NCBI GenBank assembly: GCA_000830175.1
Contig: JQIS01000005.1
Location: 1 to 64,000, forward strand
Reading direction: 5' to 3'
From: Sulfurovum sp. FS08-3
GTDB lineage: Bacteria; Campylobacterota; Campylobacteria; Campylobacterales; Sulfurovaceae
Length of the DNA: 64,000 nucleotides
A program made the translations under genes and the position numbers. A model generated the notes under the pieces. It was not told the DNA's origin, ran no database searches, and was given only the letters and a program-made list of their open reading frames with translations. This document shows positions 53,805 through 62,628 of this stretch, piece by piece (position 1 is the first letter of the stretch; the number at the start of each line of letters is the position of its first letter).

Positions 53805-54891
53805 CGACGATAGAGAGTTGCTCTCTATTGCGATTGAAAAGATTGGCGAACACCTCTCCATTGTGACTTCAAAACACAACACCACGACGCACAAAGAGGA
53901 GCTTGTAATCGCCTCGCATCAAGAGGGTTTTGTGGTGATGCAAAGAGTTATTGCAACAAGTGGAATTGATGCGATTGAAAAAGTAGCCCATCGAGTAGTA
54001 CACGGTGGCAATCTCTTCGTAGAACCTACGTTGCTCGATAGCGATGCAATTGCCCAAATTGAGTCCATCTCTTCGTTGGCTCCCTTGCACAATCCCTCCA
54101 ATCTATTGGGCATTAGAGCTGCTCGAGAGGTCTATCCCCATGCTCAACACTTTGCTGTTTTTGACACCGCTTTTCACCAAAGCATTCCCGATTATGCCTA
54201 CCGCTATGCTATCGACAAAAAATATTACGAGAGCGATAAAATCCGTCGATACGGCTTTCACGGCTCATCGCACAGCTTTGTTGCCAAAGCATTTGCCCAT
54301 CTTCATGCTATCCCAAACCCCAATCTCATCACCATTCATCTAGGCAACGGTGCAAGTATTACAGCTATCAAAGAGGGCAAAAGCATCGATACCTCTATGG
54401 GCTTTACTCCTCTTGAAGGACTAGTGATGGGAACAAGAAGCGGTGATATAGATCCCTCCATTACCCTTTTTATCACCCAAAAATACAACCTAACCCCCCA
54501 AGAGGTCGATACGATACTCAATAAACGCAGTGGATTGTTGGGGATTTGCGGCATGAATGATATGCGTGAGATTATCGAGGCTTCTCAAAATGGCAACAAT
54601 GAGGCTACTTTGGCGATTGAGATATTTTGCTACCGTATCAAAAAATATATCGGGGCTTATCTTGCCGTTGTGGGCAAACTCGATGGCATTGTTTTTACAG
54701 GCGGGATAGGAGAGAACGCACCGCTTATTCGTCAAAAAGTATTGGCAAATATGGAGCATCTAAACATTGTGCTTGATGATACTCTCAACCATCAAAACGC
54801 CCACTTGATTCACACACCCACTTCCTTGCCCATAGCCGTTATCGCCACCAACGAAGAACTAGAGATGGCACGATTGATAGCTAGGTTGTAA
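53749..54891 (+). CDS. ackA: Acetate kinase
   Basis: AckA interconverts acetate plus ATP and acetyl phosphate. The 380-residue protein starts HILTINSGSSSIKSKLF and contains HRVVHGG, VFDTAFHQSIP, YGFHGSSHSFVA and FTGGIGENAP, all family hallmarks. Its first 56 bases overlap the peptidase gene in another frame, behind an AGGAAG ribosome-binding site. The usual partner pta is absent from the window. Confidence 0.96.
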   Translation: MHILTINSGSSSIKSKLFDDDRELLSIAIEKIGEHLSIVTSKHNTTTHKEELVIASHQEGFVVMQRVIATSGIDAIEKVAHRVVHGGNLFVEPTLLDSDAIAQIESISSLAPLHNPSNLLGIRAAREVYPHAQHFAVFDTAFHQSIPDYAYRYAIDKKYYESDKIRRYGFHGSSHSFVAKAFAHLHAIPNPNLITIHLGNGASITAIKEGKSIDTSMGFTPLEGLVMGTRSGDIDPSITLFITQKYNLTPQEVDTILNKRSGLLGICGMNDMREIIEASQNGNNEATLAIEIFCYRIKKYIGAYLAVVGKLDGIVFTGGIGENAPLIRQKVLANMEHLNIVLDDTLNHQNAHLIHTPTSLPIAVIATNEELEMARLIARL

Positions 54892-54941
54892 TCAAAAGCT
54901 ACGCTATGGGGCTTTTTGGATTCTCTCGTTTTGTCTTGGGA

Positions 54942-55003
54942 GAGAGTGTGAAATAACTATCTAAATCAAAGCTTAAGCCACTGGAAGTAGGACTTTAGTC
55001 CTA
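54942..55003 (-). repeat. 62-bp repeat, right copy, inverted relative to 5-66
   Basis: Perfect reverse complement of 5-66. It ends immediately before the leuS fragment. The 50 bases between ackA and this copy contain a further imperfect GGGAGAG/CTCTCG pairing and nothing else. Confidence 0.9.
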
Positions 55004-56478
55004 AAAATATCCCTGTATGGACGGCGAACTTTGTATTGGGTTCGTACGGTGGGGGTGCGGTCATGGCGGTTCCTGCTCACGACGAACGAGATTTTGAATT
55101 TGCGACAAAATACAATCTACCCATCAAAAGCGTTATCACTGGGGGCGAAAATCCAAATCAAGCCCATACAGGTGAGGGCGAATTGATGGAATCGCACGAT
55201 TTTAATGGTCTAGCAAACACACAAGCCAAAGCCAAAATCATTGAGATGATGGAAAAAGAGGGTTTGGGCAAAGCGACAATCAACTTTAAATTGCGTGATT
55301 GGGGAGTGACAAGACAGCGTTATTGGGGTGCTCCTATGCCCTTTGTGCATTGCGACAGTTGCGGATTGGTGAGCGAAAAACTCGAAAATTTACCTATCGC
55401 TTTGCCCGATGATGTCGAGATTACGGGAGCGGGAAATCCACTTGATAATCATCCTACATGGAAACATTGCAAATGCCCAAAGTGCGGCAAAGATGCCCTA
55501 AGAGAGACCGATACGCTTGATACCTTTGTGCAATCAAGCTGGTACTTCTTGCGATACGCTACCGATCCTAGCAAATGGCAAGAGGAGGCGTTAAGCAAAG
55601 AGGATATTAACTACTGGATGAATGTCGATCAATACATCGGAGGAATCGAACACGCTATTTTGCACCTGCTCTATGCACGGTTTTTTACCAAAGCGTTGAG
55701 AGATTTGGGCTATTTTGAGGGATTTGATGAGCCATTTGAACGCCTTTTAACACAAGGAATGGTACTCAAAAATGGAGCAAAGATGTCCAAATCCAAAGGC
55801 AATACGGTTGATCCCGATGCCATTATCAAAGAGTACGGAGCCGATACGGCACGGCTTTTTATCCTCTTTGCCGCTCCTCCGCAAAAAGAGCTAGAGTGGA
55901 ATGATAGTGCCGTGGAGGGAGCATTTCGATTTATCAAAAAGCTCTACGATAGACAAAGCAGGGTCACACTCCATACGCTACCCGCCATTACACATGAGAG
56001 CCTAGATAAAAACGAAAAAGAGGCACGACTCAAAGTCTATGAAGCGTTGCAAAAATCACACCATGTCTATGAGACAAGTTTTGCGTTCAATACCCTCATC
56101 GCTGCTTGTATGGAAGCTCTTAATACTCTGGATAAACAAGAAAACGCACAAGTGTGGAGCGAGGGGATGTTTATTATTTTAAATCTCCTTGAACCCATCA
56201 TTCCTCATATTGCAACCCAGCTAAGCGAGACTCTCTTTGGTCGTAAAAATCTCCATGCCAAAATCGAGATTGCACAAGAGGTTTTTGTCAAAGATACGAT
56301 TGTGTTAGCCATTAGCATAAACGGTAAACGTCGAGATGAGATTGAAGTGGCTATTGGACTAAGCGACGATGAGATTATCGCCAAAGCCAAAGAGGTTGTC
56401 GCCAAATGGATTGAGGGCAAAACAATCGTTAAAGAGATTGTTGTACCTAATAAATTGGTCAATATTGTCGTAAAATAG
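55004..56478 (+). pseudogene. leuS: Leucine-tRNA ligase, 3' portion only
   Basis: Codons from 55004 encode [20 protein letters not shown], the middle of the CP1 editing domain of leucyl-tRNA synthetase, then the rest of the enzyme: [11 protein letters not shown], the zinc-type CPKCG cluster region, [12 protein letters not shown], the KMSKSKGN catalytic loop and the C-terminal anticodon/tRNA-binding domains. About the first 320-330 residues, including HIGH, are missing, and an in-frame TAG stands in the repeat upstream. The only usable starts are the TTG at 55036 and later codons. As essential leuS cannot be lost, a whole copy or the 5' half must be elsewhere. Confidence 0.85.
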
Positions 56479-56482
56479 CTTT

Positions 56483-56929
56483 CTAGCTTGAAGCCTCTAT
56501 CATTTTTTGCGATTTCTCTTGGAGTATTTTTAGAGCTTGGGCAATACCATCAATAATAAGCTCTGGGGAGGCAGCACACCCAGGGATATAAACATCGACG
56601 GGGATGTAGTGGTCAATACCGTTTTCGACATTGACCATATCCTTAAAAACTCCTCCCGTAGAGGTACAACTTCCCAGTGCTATAACAACTTTTGGATGGG
56701 GTATTTGATTGTAGAGTTCGACTAGACGGGTACGAGAGCGATAGGTAACGGGTCCTGTGACCAAAAAAATATCCGACTGCTTGGGATTACCGCTATTGAT
56801 AGCCCCAAAACGCTCTAAGTCATATTTGGGCGAGAGGGCTGCTAATATCTCGATATCACACCCGTTGCAACTTCCTGCGTTGTAGTGCAATATCCATGGA
56901 GATTTTTTACTGTATTTGGACAACTCCAT
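56483..56929 (-). CDS. Orphan NuoB/hydrogenase-small-subunit-type [4Fe-4S] protein
   Basis: A 148-residue protein of the NuoB/EchC/HycG family that holds the proximal [4Fe-4S] cluster (N2-type) of complex I and energy-converting hydrogenases. The ligands are visible: AGSCNGCDIE, ALGSCTSTGG and YIPGCAASPEL. The QGC pattern, length and sequence suit the group 4 hydrogenase branch better than NuoB. All partner subunits are absent here and the gene has its own promoter (56961-56966, minus), so it is isolated or the operon was broken at the leuS side. Confidence 0.82.
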   Translation of the reverse strand: MELSKYSKKSPWILHYNAGSCNGCDIEILAALSPKYDLERFGAINSGNPKQSDIFLVTGPVTYRSRTRLVELYNQIPHPKVVIALGSCTSTGGVFKDMVNVENGIDHYIPVDVYIPGCAASPELIIDGIAQALKILQEKSQKMIEASS

Positions 56930-56960
56930 TGCCTTATCTCCTAGTGTAGAATTTGGATGT

Positions 56961-56966
56961 ATTATA
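56961..56966 (-). promoter_or_regulatory. -10 box of the NuoB-type gene
   Basis: Reads TATAAT on the minus strand, 32 bases before the start codon, in the divergent gap with lemA. Confidence 0.45.
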
Positions 56967-57047
56967 ACATAGGAGCTTTTAGAAACTCCCCCTACTTTAA
57001 GATTCTATTGGTTATTATGTTATTTAGTATTATTTAAGGAGTATCTC

Positions 57048-57614
57048 ATGGGTTTTTTTGGTATTTTACTTTTGATTGTCATAGCTGTGGTTATCTATTT
57101 TATTGCTATCTACAATAAATTTGTCTCCCTTAGTGCCTCGATAGACTCATCATGGTCCGATATTGATGTCCAGCTCAAACGACGCTACAATCTCATTCCA
57201 GCCCTCATAGAGACGGTCAAGGGGTATCAAGCCTACGAATCCTCTACACTTGAAAAGATTGTCGAAGCTAGAAACATGGCAATGAACAGCGAAAGTGTCC
57301 ATGAACAAGGCGTTGCACAAAGTATGCTCACGCAATCGCTTGGCAAACTCTTTGCTCTAGCTGAAGCCTATCCAAACCTCAAAGCCGATACTACCTTTGC
57401 CAATCTTCAAGGACAATTGGCGATTATAGAAGATGATATTCAAAACGCTAGACGCTACTACAATGCCGTCGTAGAGGAGTACAATGGCAAACTCAAACAG
57501 TTTCCCGATTTGCTTGTCGCCAATCAATTCAACTTTGGTGATAGAGAGTATTTCAAACTCGACGATGCAGAGGCTCAAGAGGTCAAAAAGATGCCAAAAG
57601 TTGATTTTTCGTAA
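57048..57614 (+). CDS. lemA: LemA family protein
   Basis: A 188-residue membrane-anchored protein: one N-terminal membrane helix (about 2-22) and a helical bundle with RRYNLIPALIETVKGY and YNAVVEEYNGKLKQFPDLLVA, both signature stretches. LemA proteins are of unknown function and usually sit beside DUF2207-type or TPM-domain genes; here a DUF2207-type gene (60748) lies 3 kb away. An AAGGAG ribosome-binding site precedes the ATG. Confidence 0.93.
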   Translation: MGFFGILLLIVIAVVIYFIAIYNKFVSLSASIDSSWSDIDVQLKRRYNLIPALIETVKGYQAYESSTLEKIVEARNMAMNSESVHEQGVAQSMLTQSLGKLFALAEAYPNLKADTTFANLQGQLAIIEDDIQNARRYYNAVVEEYNGKLKQFPDLLVANQFNFGDREYFKLDDAEAQEVKKMPKVDFS

Positions 57615-57637
57615 CACATTCATTTTGCACTTGAATG

Positions 57638-57709
57638 TGTAGCCTCGGCTTTAGCCGAGTTTGAAGCATTCAACAACTTCCCAATGTTTGGCTAAAGCCA
57701 AACCTACAA
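57638..57709. repeat. REP-like element with two GGCT/AGCC palindromes, copy 2
   Basis: TGTAGCCTCGGCTTTAGCCG... ends in TTTGGCTAAAGCCAAACCTACA. It repeats the paired palindromes of 40675-40732 with a somewhat longer middle. It lies between lemA and the mobile repeat. Confidence 0.7.
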
Positions 57710-57726
57710 GTGTATAAACTTAGTAT

Positions 57727-57956
57727 CTGATGTTACGCACTTTGCCCATCAAATCATCTTTAAACCAGTCATTGCGAGGCACGAAACAATCTATTTTAAA
57801 TTGTGTCACAAGCAACGACTTTGAAAGCGAAGCGATTGGCGAGTGGTGACGCTTTTTTGCCTACTTTTTTCTAAAAAAAGTAGAAATAAATCTTAGATTA
57901 CTTGCGTTCACAATGACACACTCTAATGAGGTAATTTTTTAAGTGCGTAACATCAG
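57727..57956 (-). repeat. 230-bp mobile (MITE-like) repeat, minus orientation
   Basis: Starts CTGATGTTACGCACTT and ends AAGTGCGTAACATCAG, perfect terminal inverted repeats. TAGTAT (possibly TTAGTAT) lies directly outside both ends as a target duplication. The sequence is the reverse of the copy at 63498-63727, also 230 bp. Internal inverted blocks (GTCATTGCGA/TCGCAATGAC and GTCACCAC/GTGGTGAC) would let a single strand fold. It carries no gene. It ends 7 bases from the pabB stop. Confidence 0.88.
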
Positions 57957-57963
57957 TTAGTAT

Positions 57964-58914
57964 TCAAAAAGGAAAATAGATCTTATCCATCATCTCTTGA
58001 TACTCGCTTAGAGCGTTGCTATCGAGTGTAATGCCTCCGCCGCTTTTGTAGAGGAGTGTGTCGTTTTGTTGCTCCACAAAGCGTATCATGACGGATGAGT
58101 CTAGGTTTGTGCCATCAAAAATCCCAAAGATACCGCTGTAAAATCCCCTATCGTAATCCTCAATAGCGTTAATTAGTTCGAGTGTCTTTTTTTTGGGAGT
58201 ACCCGAGATAGAACCAGCAGGTAAGAGTCTATCTAAGATTTCGCCCAGTCGCTCATGCCAATGCACCTCCAAATCCCCCACAATTTCGGAGCTTACTTGC
58301 AACAACTCCTTAGAACCCGCTTGAATTGTGTCGATGTAGCGAAAACGCTCCACCCTTACATGCTTACAAACCCTAGAGAGGTCGTTACGCATCAAATCGA
58401 CCATCATGGTGTGTTCTGCCATCTCTTTGGGATTGGAGAGTATCTTCTCTTGGGCGCAGGGGATATTGGCATCTATTGTGCCTTTCATGGGATAGGTTGA
58501 TAGCGTGTTGTTTTGGATTTGAATAAAACGCTCAGGCGAAAAGCAAATAAAGCGATTGTCAAAATAGAGCTTAAAGGGAGCTTTGGCACGATAGAAAATC
58601 TCTTCGAGGCTCAAAGGAGTCTGAAGCGGTGTAGCAAAGGTGAGATTGAGCAGATAGGTATTGCCCTTTTGTATCTCCTCTTTGACTCTATCGATTGCTT
58701 TTTGATAGATACTAAACTCAATAGGGGATTTGACCAAAGTATAAGAGGTATTGGGGGTAATATCTTCAAAGTTTTGCAATGTGCCAACTTTGTAGAAGAT
58801 ATTGTGAAGCTTATCAAGCTCTTGGGCAAAAATCTCCTTTTTGTCAAAAGAGATCACAAACAAAAAAGGTTTTTTGGCTTTAGCTAACGCCGTAATGGTC
58901 TCAAACGAAGCCAA
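57964..58914 (-). CDS. pabB: Aminodeoxychorismate synthase component I
   Basis: A 316-residue chorismate-binding enzyme supplying 4-aminobenzoate for folate. It is short because the N-terminal domain is reduced. The core carries the active-site region YPMKGTID, AEHTMMVDLMRNDLSRV, the PAGSISGTPKKKT stretch and GGGITLDS. Anthranilate synthase TrpE is the alternative; the short form and MKGT point to PabB. One base separates it from pyrB upstream, so the two are co-transcribed. Confidence 0.9.
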   Translation of the reverse strand: MASFETITALAKAKKPFLFVISFDKKEIFAQELDKLHNIFYKVGTLQNFEDITPNTSYTLVKSPIEFSIYQKAIDRVKEEIQKGNTYLLNLTFATPLQTPLSLEEIFYRAKAPFKLYFDNRFICFSPERFIQIQNNTLSTYPMKGTIDANIPCAQEKILSNPKEMAEHTMMVDLMRNDLSRVCKHVRVERFRYIDTIQAGSKELLQVSSEIVGDLEVHWHERLGEILDRLLPAGSISGTPKKKTLELINAIEDYDRGFYSGIFGIFDGTNLDSSVMIRFVEQQNDTLLYKSGGGITLDSNALSEYQEMMDKIYFPF

Positions 58915-58915
58915 T

Positions 58916-59806
58916 TTAACTATCTAAAATCAGATTTTTCAATATCGCCATACGCATATAAAGCCCATTGGTCACTTGCGTCAAGACTTTGCAACGACTA
59001 TCTTGGAGAACTTCATCGCTAATATCAATATTACGCATCACGGGACCGGGGTGCATGATCAAAATATTACGCCCTTTTAGCACCTCTTGGGTAATGCAAT
59101 ATTTATGACCATAGTGAGAGTAATCTTTAAAAACAGGCTTTTCGTGGCGTTCAATCTGGGCTCTTAGACTCATAATGGCATCGACTTTGTCTATCACATC
59201 CTCCAATTTTTTATACTGAGGCAAGGCATCGCCCACAAAAGAGATAGGAGGCAAAAAGGCTTTGGGACCCACAAGTAAGATATTCATCCCCATACGCCTT
59301 AGAAGTCTAATCGCACTTGAGGCTACCCGAGAGCTAATAATATCTCCCACAATGGCGATAGTTTTGCCTCGAATATCTCCAAAATGCTCTACAAGTGTCA
59401 TATAGTCTAGCAACGCTTGGGTAGGATGAGCGTAGTTACCAGCACCCGCATTGAGTACCCTAGAGAGGTTCATAGCCGATAGATTTCGTGCTACATTGTT
59501 GTCTTTGTGACGAATCACGACACAATCGGGATCCATAGCGGAAATATTGGCAAAGGTATCTTCCAACGTCTCGCCTTTGTTGGTGGAGCTGCTTGATGGA
59601 TTAAGGTTAATCACCCCCATGCCCAAACGTTTGGCGGCTATCTCAAAAGAGGTGCGTGTGCGTGTAGAGTCTTCAAAAAAGAGATTGACCATTATCTTGT
59701 TTTCCAAAAATGGAGGAGGATTTTTGTGTTTAAAAGCAAAAGCATCGGCTAGTATCGCTTCTATTTGTTTGTCGCTTAAATCGTTGGTATCAACAAGATG
59801 TTGCAT
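58916..59806 (-). CDS. pyrB: Aspartate carbamoyltransferase catalytic subunit
   Basis: PyrB joins carbamoyl phosphate to aspartate in pyrimidine synthesis. The 296-residue product has the FFEDSTRTRTSFEIA carbamoyl-phosphate site, HPTQALLDY and the HPGPVMRNI aspartate loop. The open frame reaches to 59857, but MQHLVDT at 59806 follows GGGAG at the right spacing and matches the family's start. pyrI, the regulatory subunit, is not in the window. pabB follows directly. Confidence 0.95.
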   Translation of the reverse strand: MQHLVDTNDLSDKQIEAILADAFAFKHKNPPPFLENKIMVNLFFEDSTRTRTSFEIAAKRLGMGVINLNPSSSSTNKGETLEDTFANISAMDPDCVVIRHKDNNVARNLSAMNLSRVLNAGAGNYAHPTQALLDYMTLVEHFGDIRGKTIAIVGDIISSRVASSAIRLLRRMGMNILLVGPKAFLPPISFVGDALPQYKKLEDVIDKVDAIMSLRAQIERHEKPVFKDYSHYGHKYCITQEVLKGRNILIMHPGPVMRNIDISDEVLQDSRCKVLTQVTNGLYMRMAILKNLILDS

Positions 59807-59991
59807 GGAGGCTCCCATAGATATAAAAATAGATATAAAATGGGTTATTATATCCAATCTATCATTTAAACTATTTTTACCGCTTCAATGCGTAAAGTTT
59901 ATTAAAGTTACACAAAATTACTATCCAACTTATGGATTAATAAACAATATGATGGTACAATTGTGGCTACTCAAATACTAAGGAGACCTTA

Positions 59992-60702
59992 ATGAAAAAG
60001 ATTATGTTGGCTTTGATGTTTGCTATGTTTACGCAACTTCACGCATTAAACGAAAGCAGTGCTATTCCTGCAGACCACAAAACATTAGTGGACAAAGTTT
60101 TAACCGATTTGCATTTTGAAGATGCCAGCGATGAGTCACGAATGACCATCTATAAAGAACTCAAGCCTTTTTTGAAAGAGGGTTGGTATTCGCATTGGAT
60201 TTCAAATCGAACAGGAAGCGATTCAAAAATAGCCGATGCTCAAACAATGTACACCGATATTATGCTCTACAACAACGAAAGAGTTACCAACGTGACACTT
60301 ATCTACTTTAGACAATTCAATCAAGTCTATGTAGGTGTCAAAGAGTTTGTTGTGACAAGCGATAAACTTGCTCTTGAACGATTTAGAAAAAACAAAAACG
60401 ATGCCAAACTAGAGAAACTCAACGAAACCGACAACTACGCTGTATTTAACGAAAAAGGCTTTATGGGTTACGAAACATCCTATATCAACGGTGCTAATGC
60501 CATGATGGTTTATGAGACTTCCAACTATCTTAATGTCTATCCTAAAAATGTTACCAATACCATCCCTAATGATGAGGGCAGTAACGGTACTTTGGACAAA
60601 GAGATTCCTTCAACCAACACCACACCATCGTCGCTGGACAAAAATCCAACCAACACGCTTGACAATCAAGAGAACGATTTAACACTTATTCCTAAATCTT
60701 AA
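59992..60702 (+). CDS. Secreted protein of unknown function
   Basis: A 236-residue exported protein (signal peptide MKKIMLALMFAMFTQLHA). Its N-terminal part is a compact alpha/beta region of about 155 residues; the last 55 residues are low-complexity Asn/Thr/Pro/Ser and acidic, probably a flexible tail. No family recognised. It lies 45 bases from the DUF2207-type gene, in the same direction. Confidence 0.6.
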   Translation: MKKIMLALMFAMFTQLHALNESSAIPADHKTLVDKVLTDLHFEDASDESRMTIYKELKPFLKEGWYSHWISNRTGSDSKIADAQTMYTDIMLYNNERVTNVTLIYFRQFNQVYVGVKEFVVTSDKLALERFRKNKNDAKLEKLNETDNYAVFNEKGFMGYETSYINGANAMMVYETSNYLNVYPKNVTNTIPNDEGSNGTLDKEIPSTNTTPSSLDKNPTNTLDNQENDLTLIPKS

Positions 60703-60747
60703 TTCATGTAGAGCTTTGGCTCTACACTCATTGACAAGGATTGTACA

Positions 60748-62598
60748 ATGAAAAACATCTTAAGCTATTGTATTTTTTTATCTCTTTTCATCGTGGGACT
60801 TCAAGCAGAAAAAATAGAAAAGTATAATGTAGATTTAACCCTTGAACAATCGGGCAAACTCACCATTCGTGAAGATATACTCTACGATTTTGAGGGAGAA
60901 GAGCGTAGAGGAATCTATAGAGATATTCCTTATCAAATCAAACTTGATGGACTCTATACACGAGATATTGGTATCAACAATGTTCGCATTATGAGAGACA
61001 ACGCAGAAGATAAACTCACACTGCTCTACCCCGATAGCAAAACCTTGCGTATTCGCATTGGCGATCCCGATCAATTTTTGAGTGGACAACACACCTACAC
61101 TATCTTTTATAGTGTCGATAAGGGTGTCCTCTCCCACAACCAAACCCACGACATTACGAGCTGGAACATTATCGGTACACAATGGGAAGTCTCTATCGAT
61201 AAAGTGACTGCCTTTATCTATCTGCCCTCCTCGCTTACGCAACAAAACACCACCATTACACTCTACAGTGGTAGAAGCGGTTCAACAACCAATCAAGCCA
61301 AAGGAAGCTGGGTTGATAACCGAACCTACCGTATCGAAGCTACCTATCTCATGCCTTACGAAGGAGTAACCGCCGATATTATCTATCCCAAAAATATATT
61401 GGATCAAAGCGGAACGAGCAATAGTGCTATTACTGTAGGGGATCAAATCAAGCGTACATGGAACTGGTTTGCTATTTTTGTTTTATCGTTGATGAGTTAC
61501 CGTTTTTGGCTAGGATTGGGGGCTAATGATTTTAAACGTGTCGTAGCAACCCAATATCAAGCTCCTCAAGGTCTAAGCGTATTGCAATCGGGGCTTATTT
61601 TTGATAAATTTGCCAACGACAAAGATTTCTCAGCGGCTATTTTGGAACTAGGTCACAAAGGCTATCTAAGCGTTTCAAAAGAGGATGATGACTCCATGCC
61701 AACCTTTACAAAGACTCAAAAAGACCAAACGGAACTTACCCCTGATATGCGTTATCTCCTCAACGATACGCTCTTTGATAGAAGCGATACCTACACACTC
61801 AAAAAAGACTCCAACGCACAAGCTCGTAAACTTTTGAGTGCATTTGAAAAGATCAACACTATGCTCTACGAGTGGTCGCTCAATCAAAATTATATGCAAA
61901 ACAATCCCAAAGAGGCACGTAAAAGCTTTTTGATTAAGATGATACTTCTCGCTATTCCCTTTTTGGGTATCTCTTTTTACTCTTCTATCTCGCTATTGGG
62001 AGCTGAGAGTACCTTCATATCTATCTTTTTTAGTATCTTTATGGTGACGGGGTTGATTGTCTTGTTTGCAACCCAAGGGTGGTTTGGCATAATCTTTGCA
62101 TCGATGTTTATTGGCATGAGCGGCCTAAGCACCTTGCCTGTTTTTTTAGAGCAAGGAGGACTTAAAAATATTCTCTATACTCCGCTCTTTTTGATTGTGG
62201 TTTTTACGTTGATGGTGTGGTTTACCTACAAACGTATCGGCAAATATACCCAAAGAGGCTCGGTTGCCAAATCGCAACTTGATGGATTGCAACGCTTTAT
62301 CAAAAGAGTCAAAACCGATGAGATACAACGCCGTCTCAAACAAGACCCGCTCTTTTTGGAACGCTATCTCCCTTATGCCGTTTTGTTTGGAGAGGCGAAG
62401 CATTGGCTTACATTTTATACACAATTGGAAGTTGAAAAGCCATCATGGTATCGTGGCAATATGAGTGCTATGCACCTACTTACCAACGATATTCAACACG
62501 CCAGTACCATGCAACAATCCTCAAGCGGTGGCTACAGCTCTGGTGGCGGGGGTTCTTCGGGTGGCGGAATGGGTGGCGGAGGCGGAGGCTCGTGGTAA
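60748..62598 (+). CDS. DUF2207-family membrane protein
   Basis: The 616-residue protein starts with a signal peptide, then an extracytoplasmic beta domain (about 22-215) with RGIYRDIPYQI, the DUF2207 signature. A membrane helix near 235, three more in 395-500 and a cytosolic region follow, and the C-terminus ends GGGGGSW in a Ser/Gly-rich tail (SSGGYSSGGGGSSGGG). LemA and DUF2207 proteins often occur together in membrane-associated clusters. Function unknown. Confidence 0.88.
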   Translation: MKNILSYCIFLSLFIVGLQAEKIEKYNVDLTLEQSGKLTIREDILYDFEGEERRGIYRDIPYQIKLDGLYTRDIGINNVRIMRDNAEDKLTLLYPDSKTLRIRIGDPDQFLSGQHTYTIFYSVDKGVLSHNQTHDITSWNIIGTQWEVSIDKVTAFIYLPSSLTQQNTTITLYSGRSGSTTNQAKGSWVDNRTYRIEATYLMPYEGVTADIIYPKNILDQSGTSNSAITVGDQIKRTWNWFAIFVLSLMSYRFWLGLGANDFKRVVATQYQAPQGLSVLQSGLIFDKFANDKDFSAAILELGHKGYLSVSKEDDDSMPTFTKTQKDQTELTPDMRYLLNDTLFDRSDTYTLKKDSNAQARKLLSAFEKINTMLYEWSLNQNYMQNNPKEARKSFLIKMILLAIPFLGISFYSSISLLGAESTFISIFFSIFMVTGLIVLFATQGWFGIIFASMFIGMSGLSTLPVFLEQGGLKNILYTPLFLIVVFTLMVWFTYKRIGKYTQRGSVAKSQLDGLQRFIKRVKTDEIQRRLKQDPLFLERYLPYAVLFGEAKHWLTFYTQLEVEKPSWYRGNMSAMHLLTNDIQHASTMQQSSSGGYSSGGGGSSGGGMGGGGGGSW

Positions 62599-62628
62599 AA
62601 AAGAGGCTATGGAGCCAAAAGTGATGCT

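Noticed and set aside
5-55003. A 55-kb transposon bounded by 62-bp terminal inverted repeats
   Set aside because: The interior holds housekeeping genes (prfB, glyQ, gltX, bamA, ackA) and no transposase or integrase, so a repeat-mediated rearrangement or assembly join is more likely than a mobile element.
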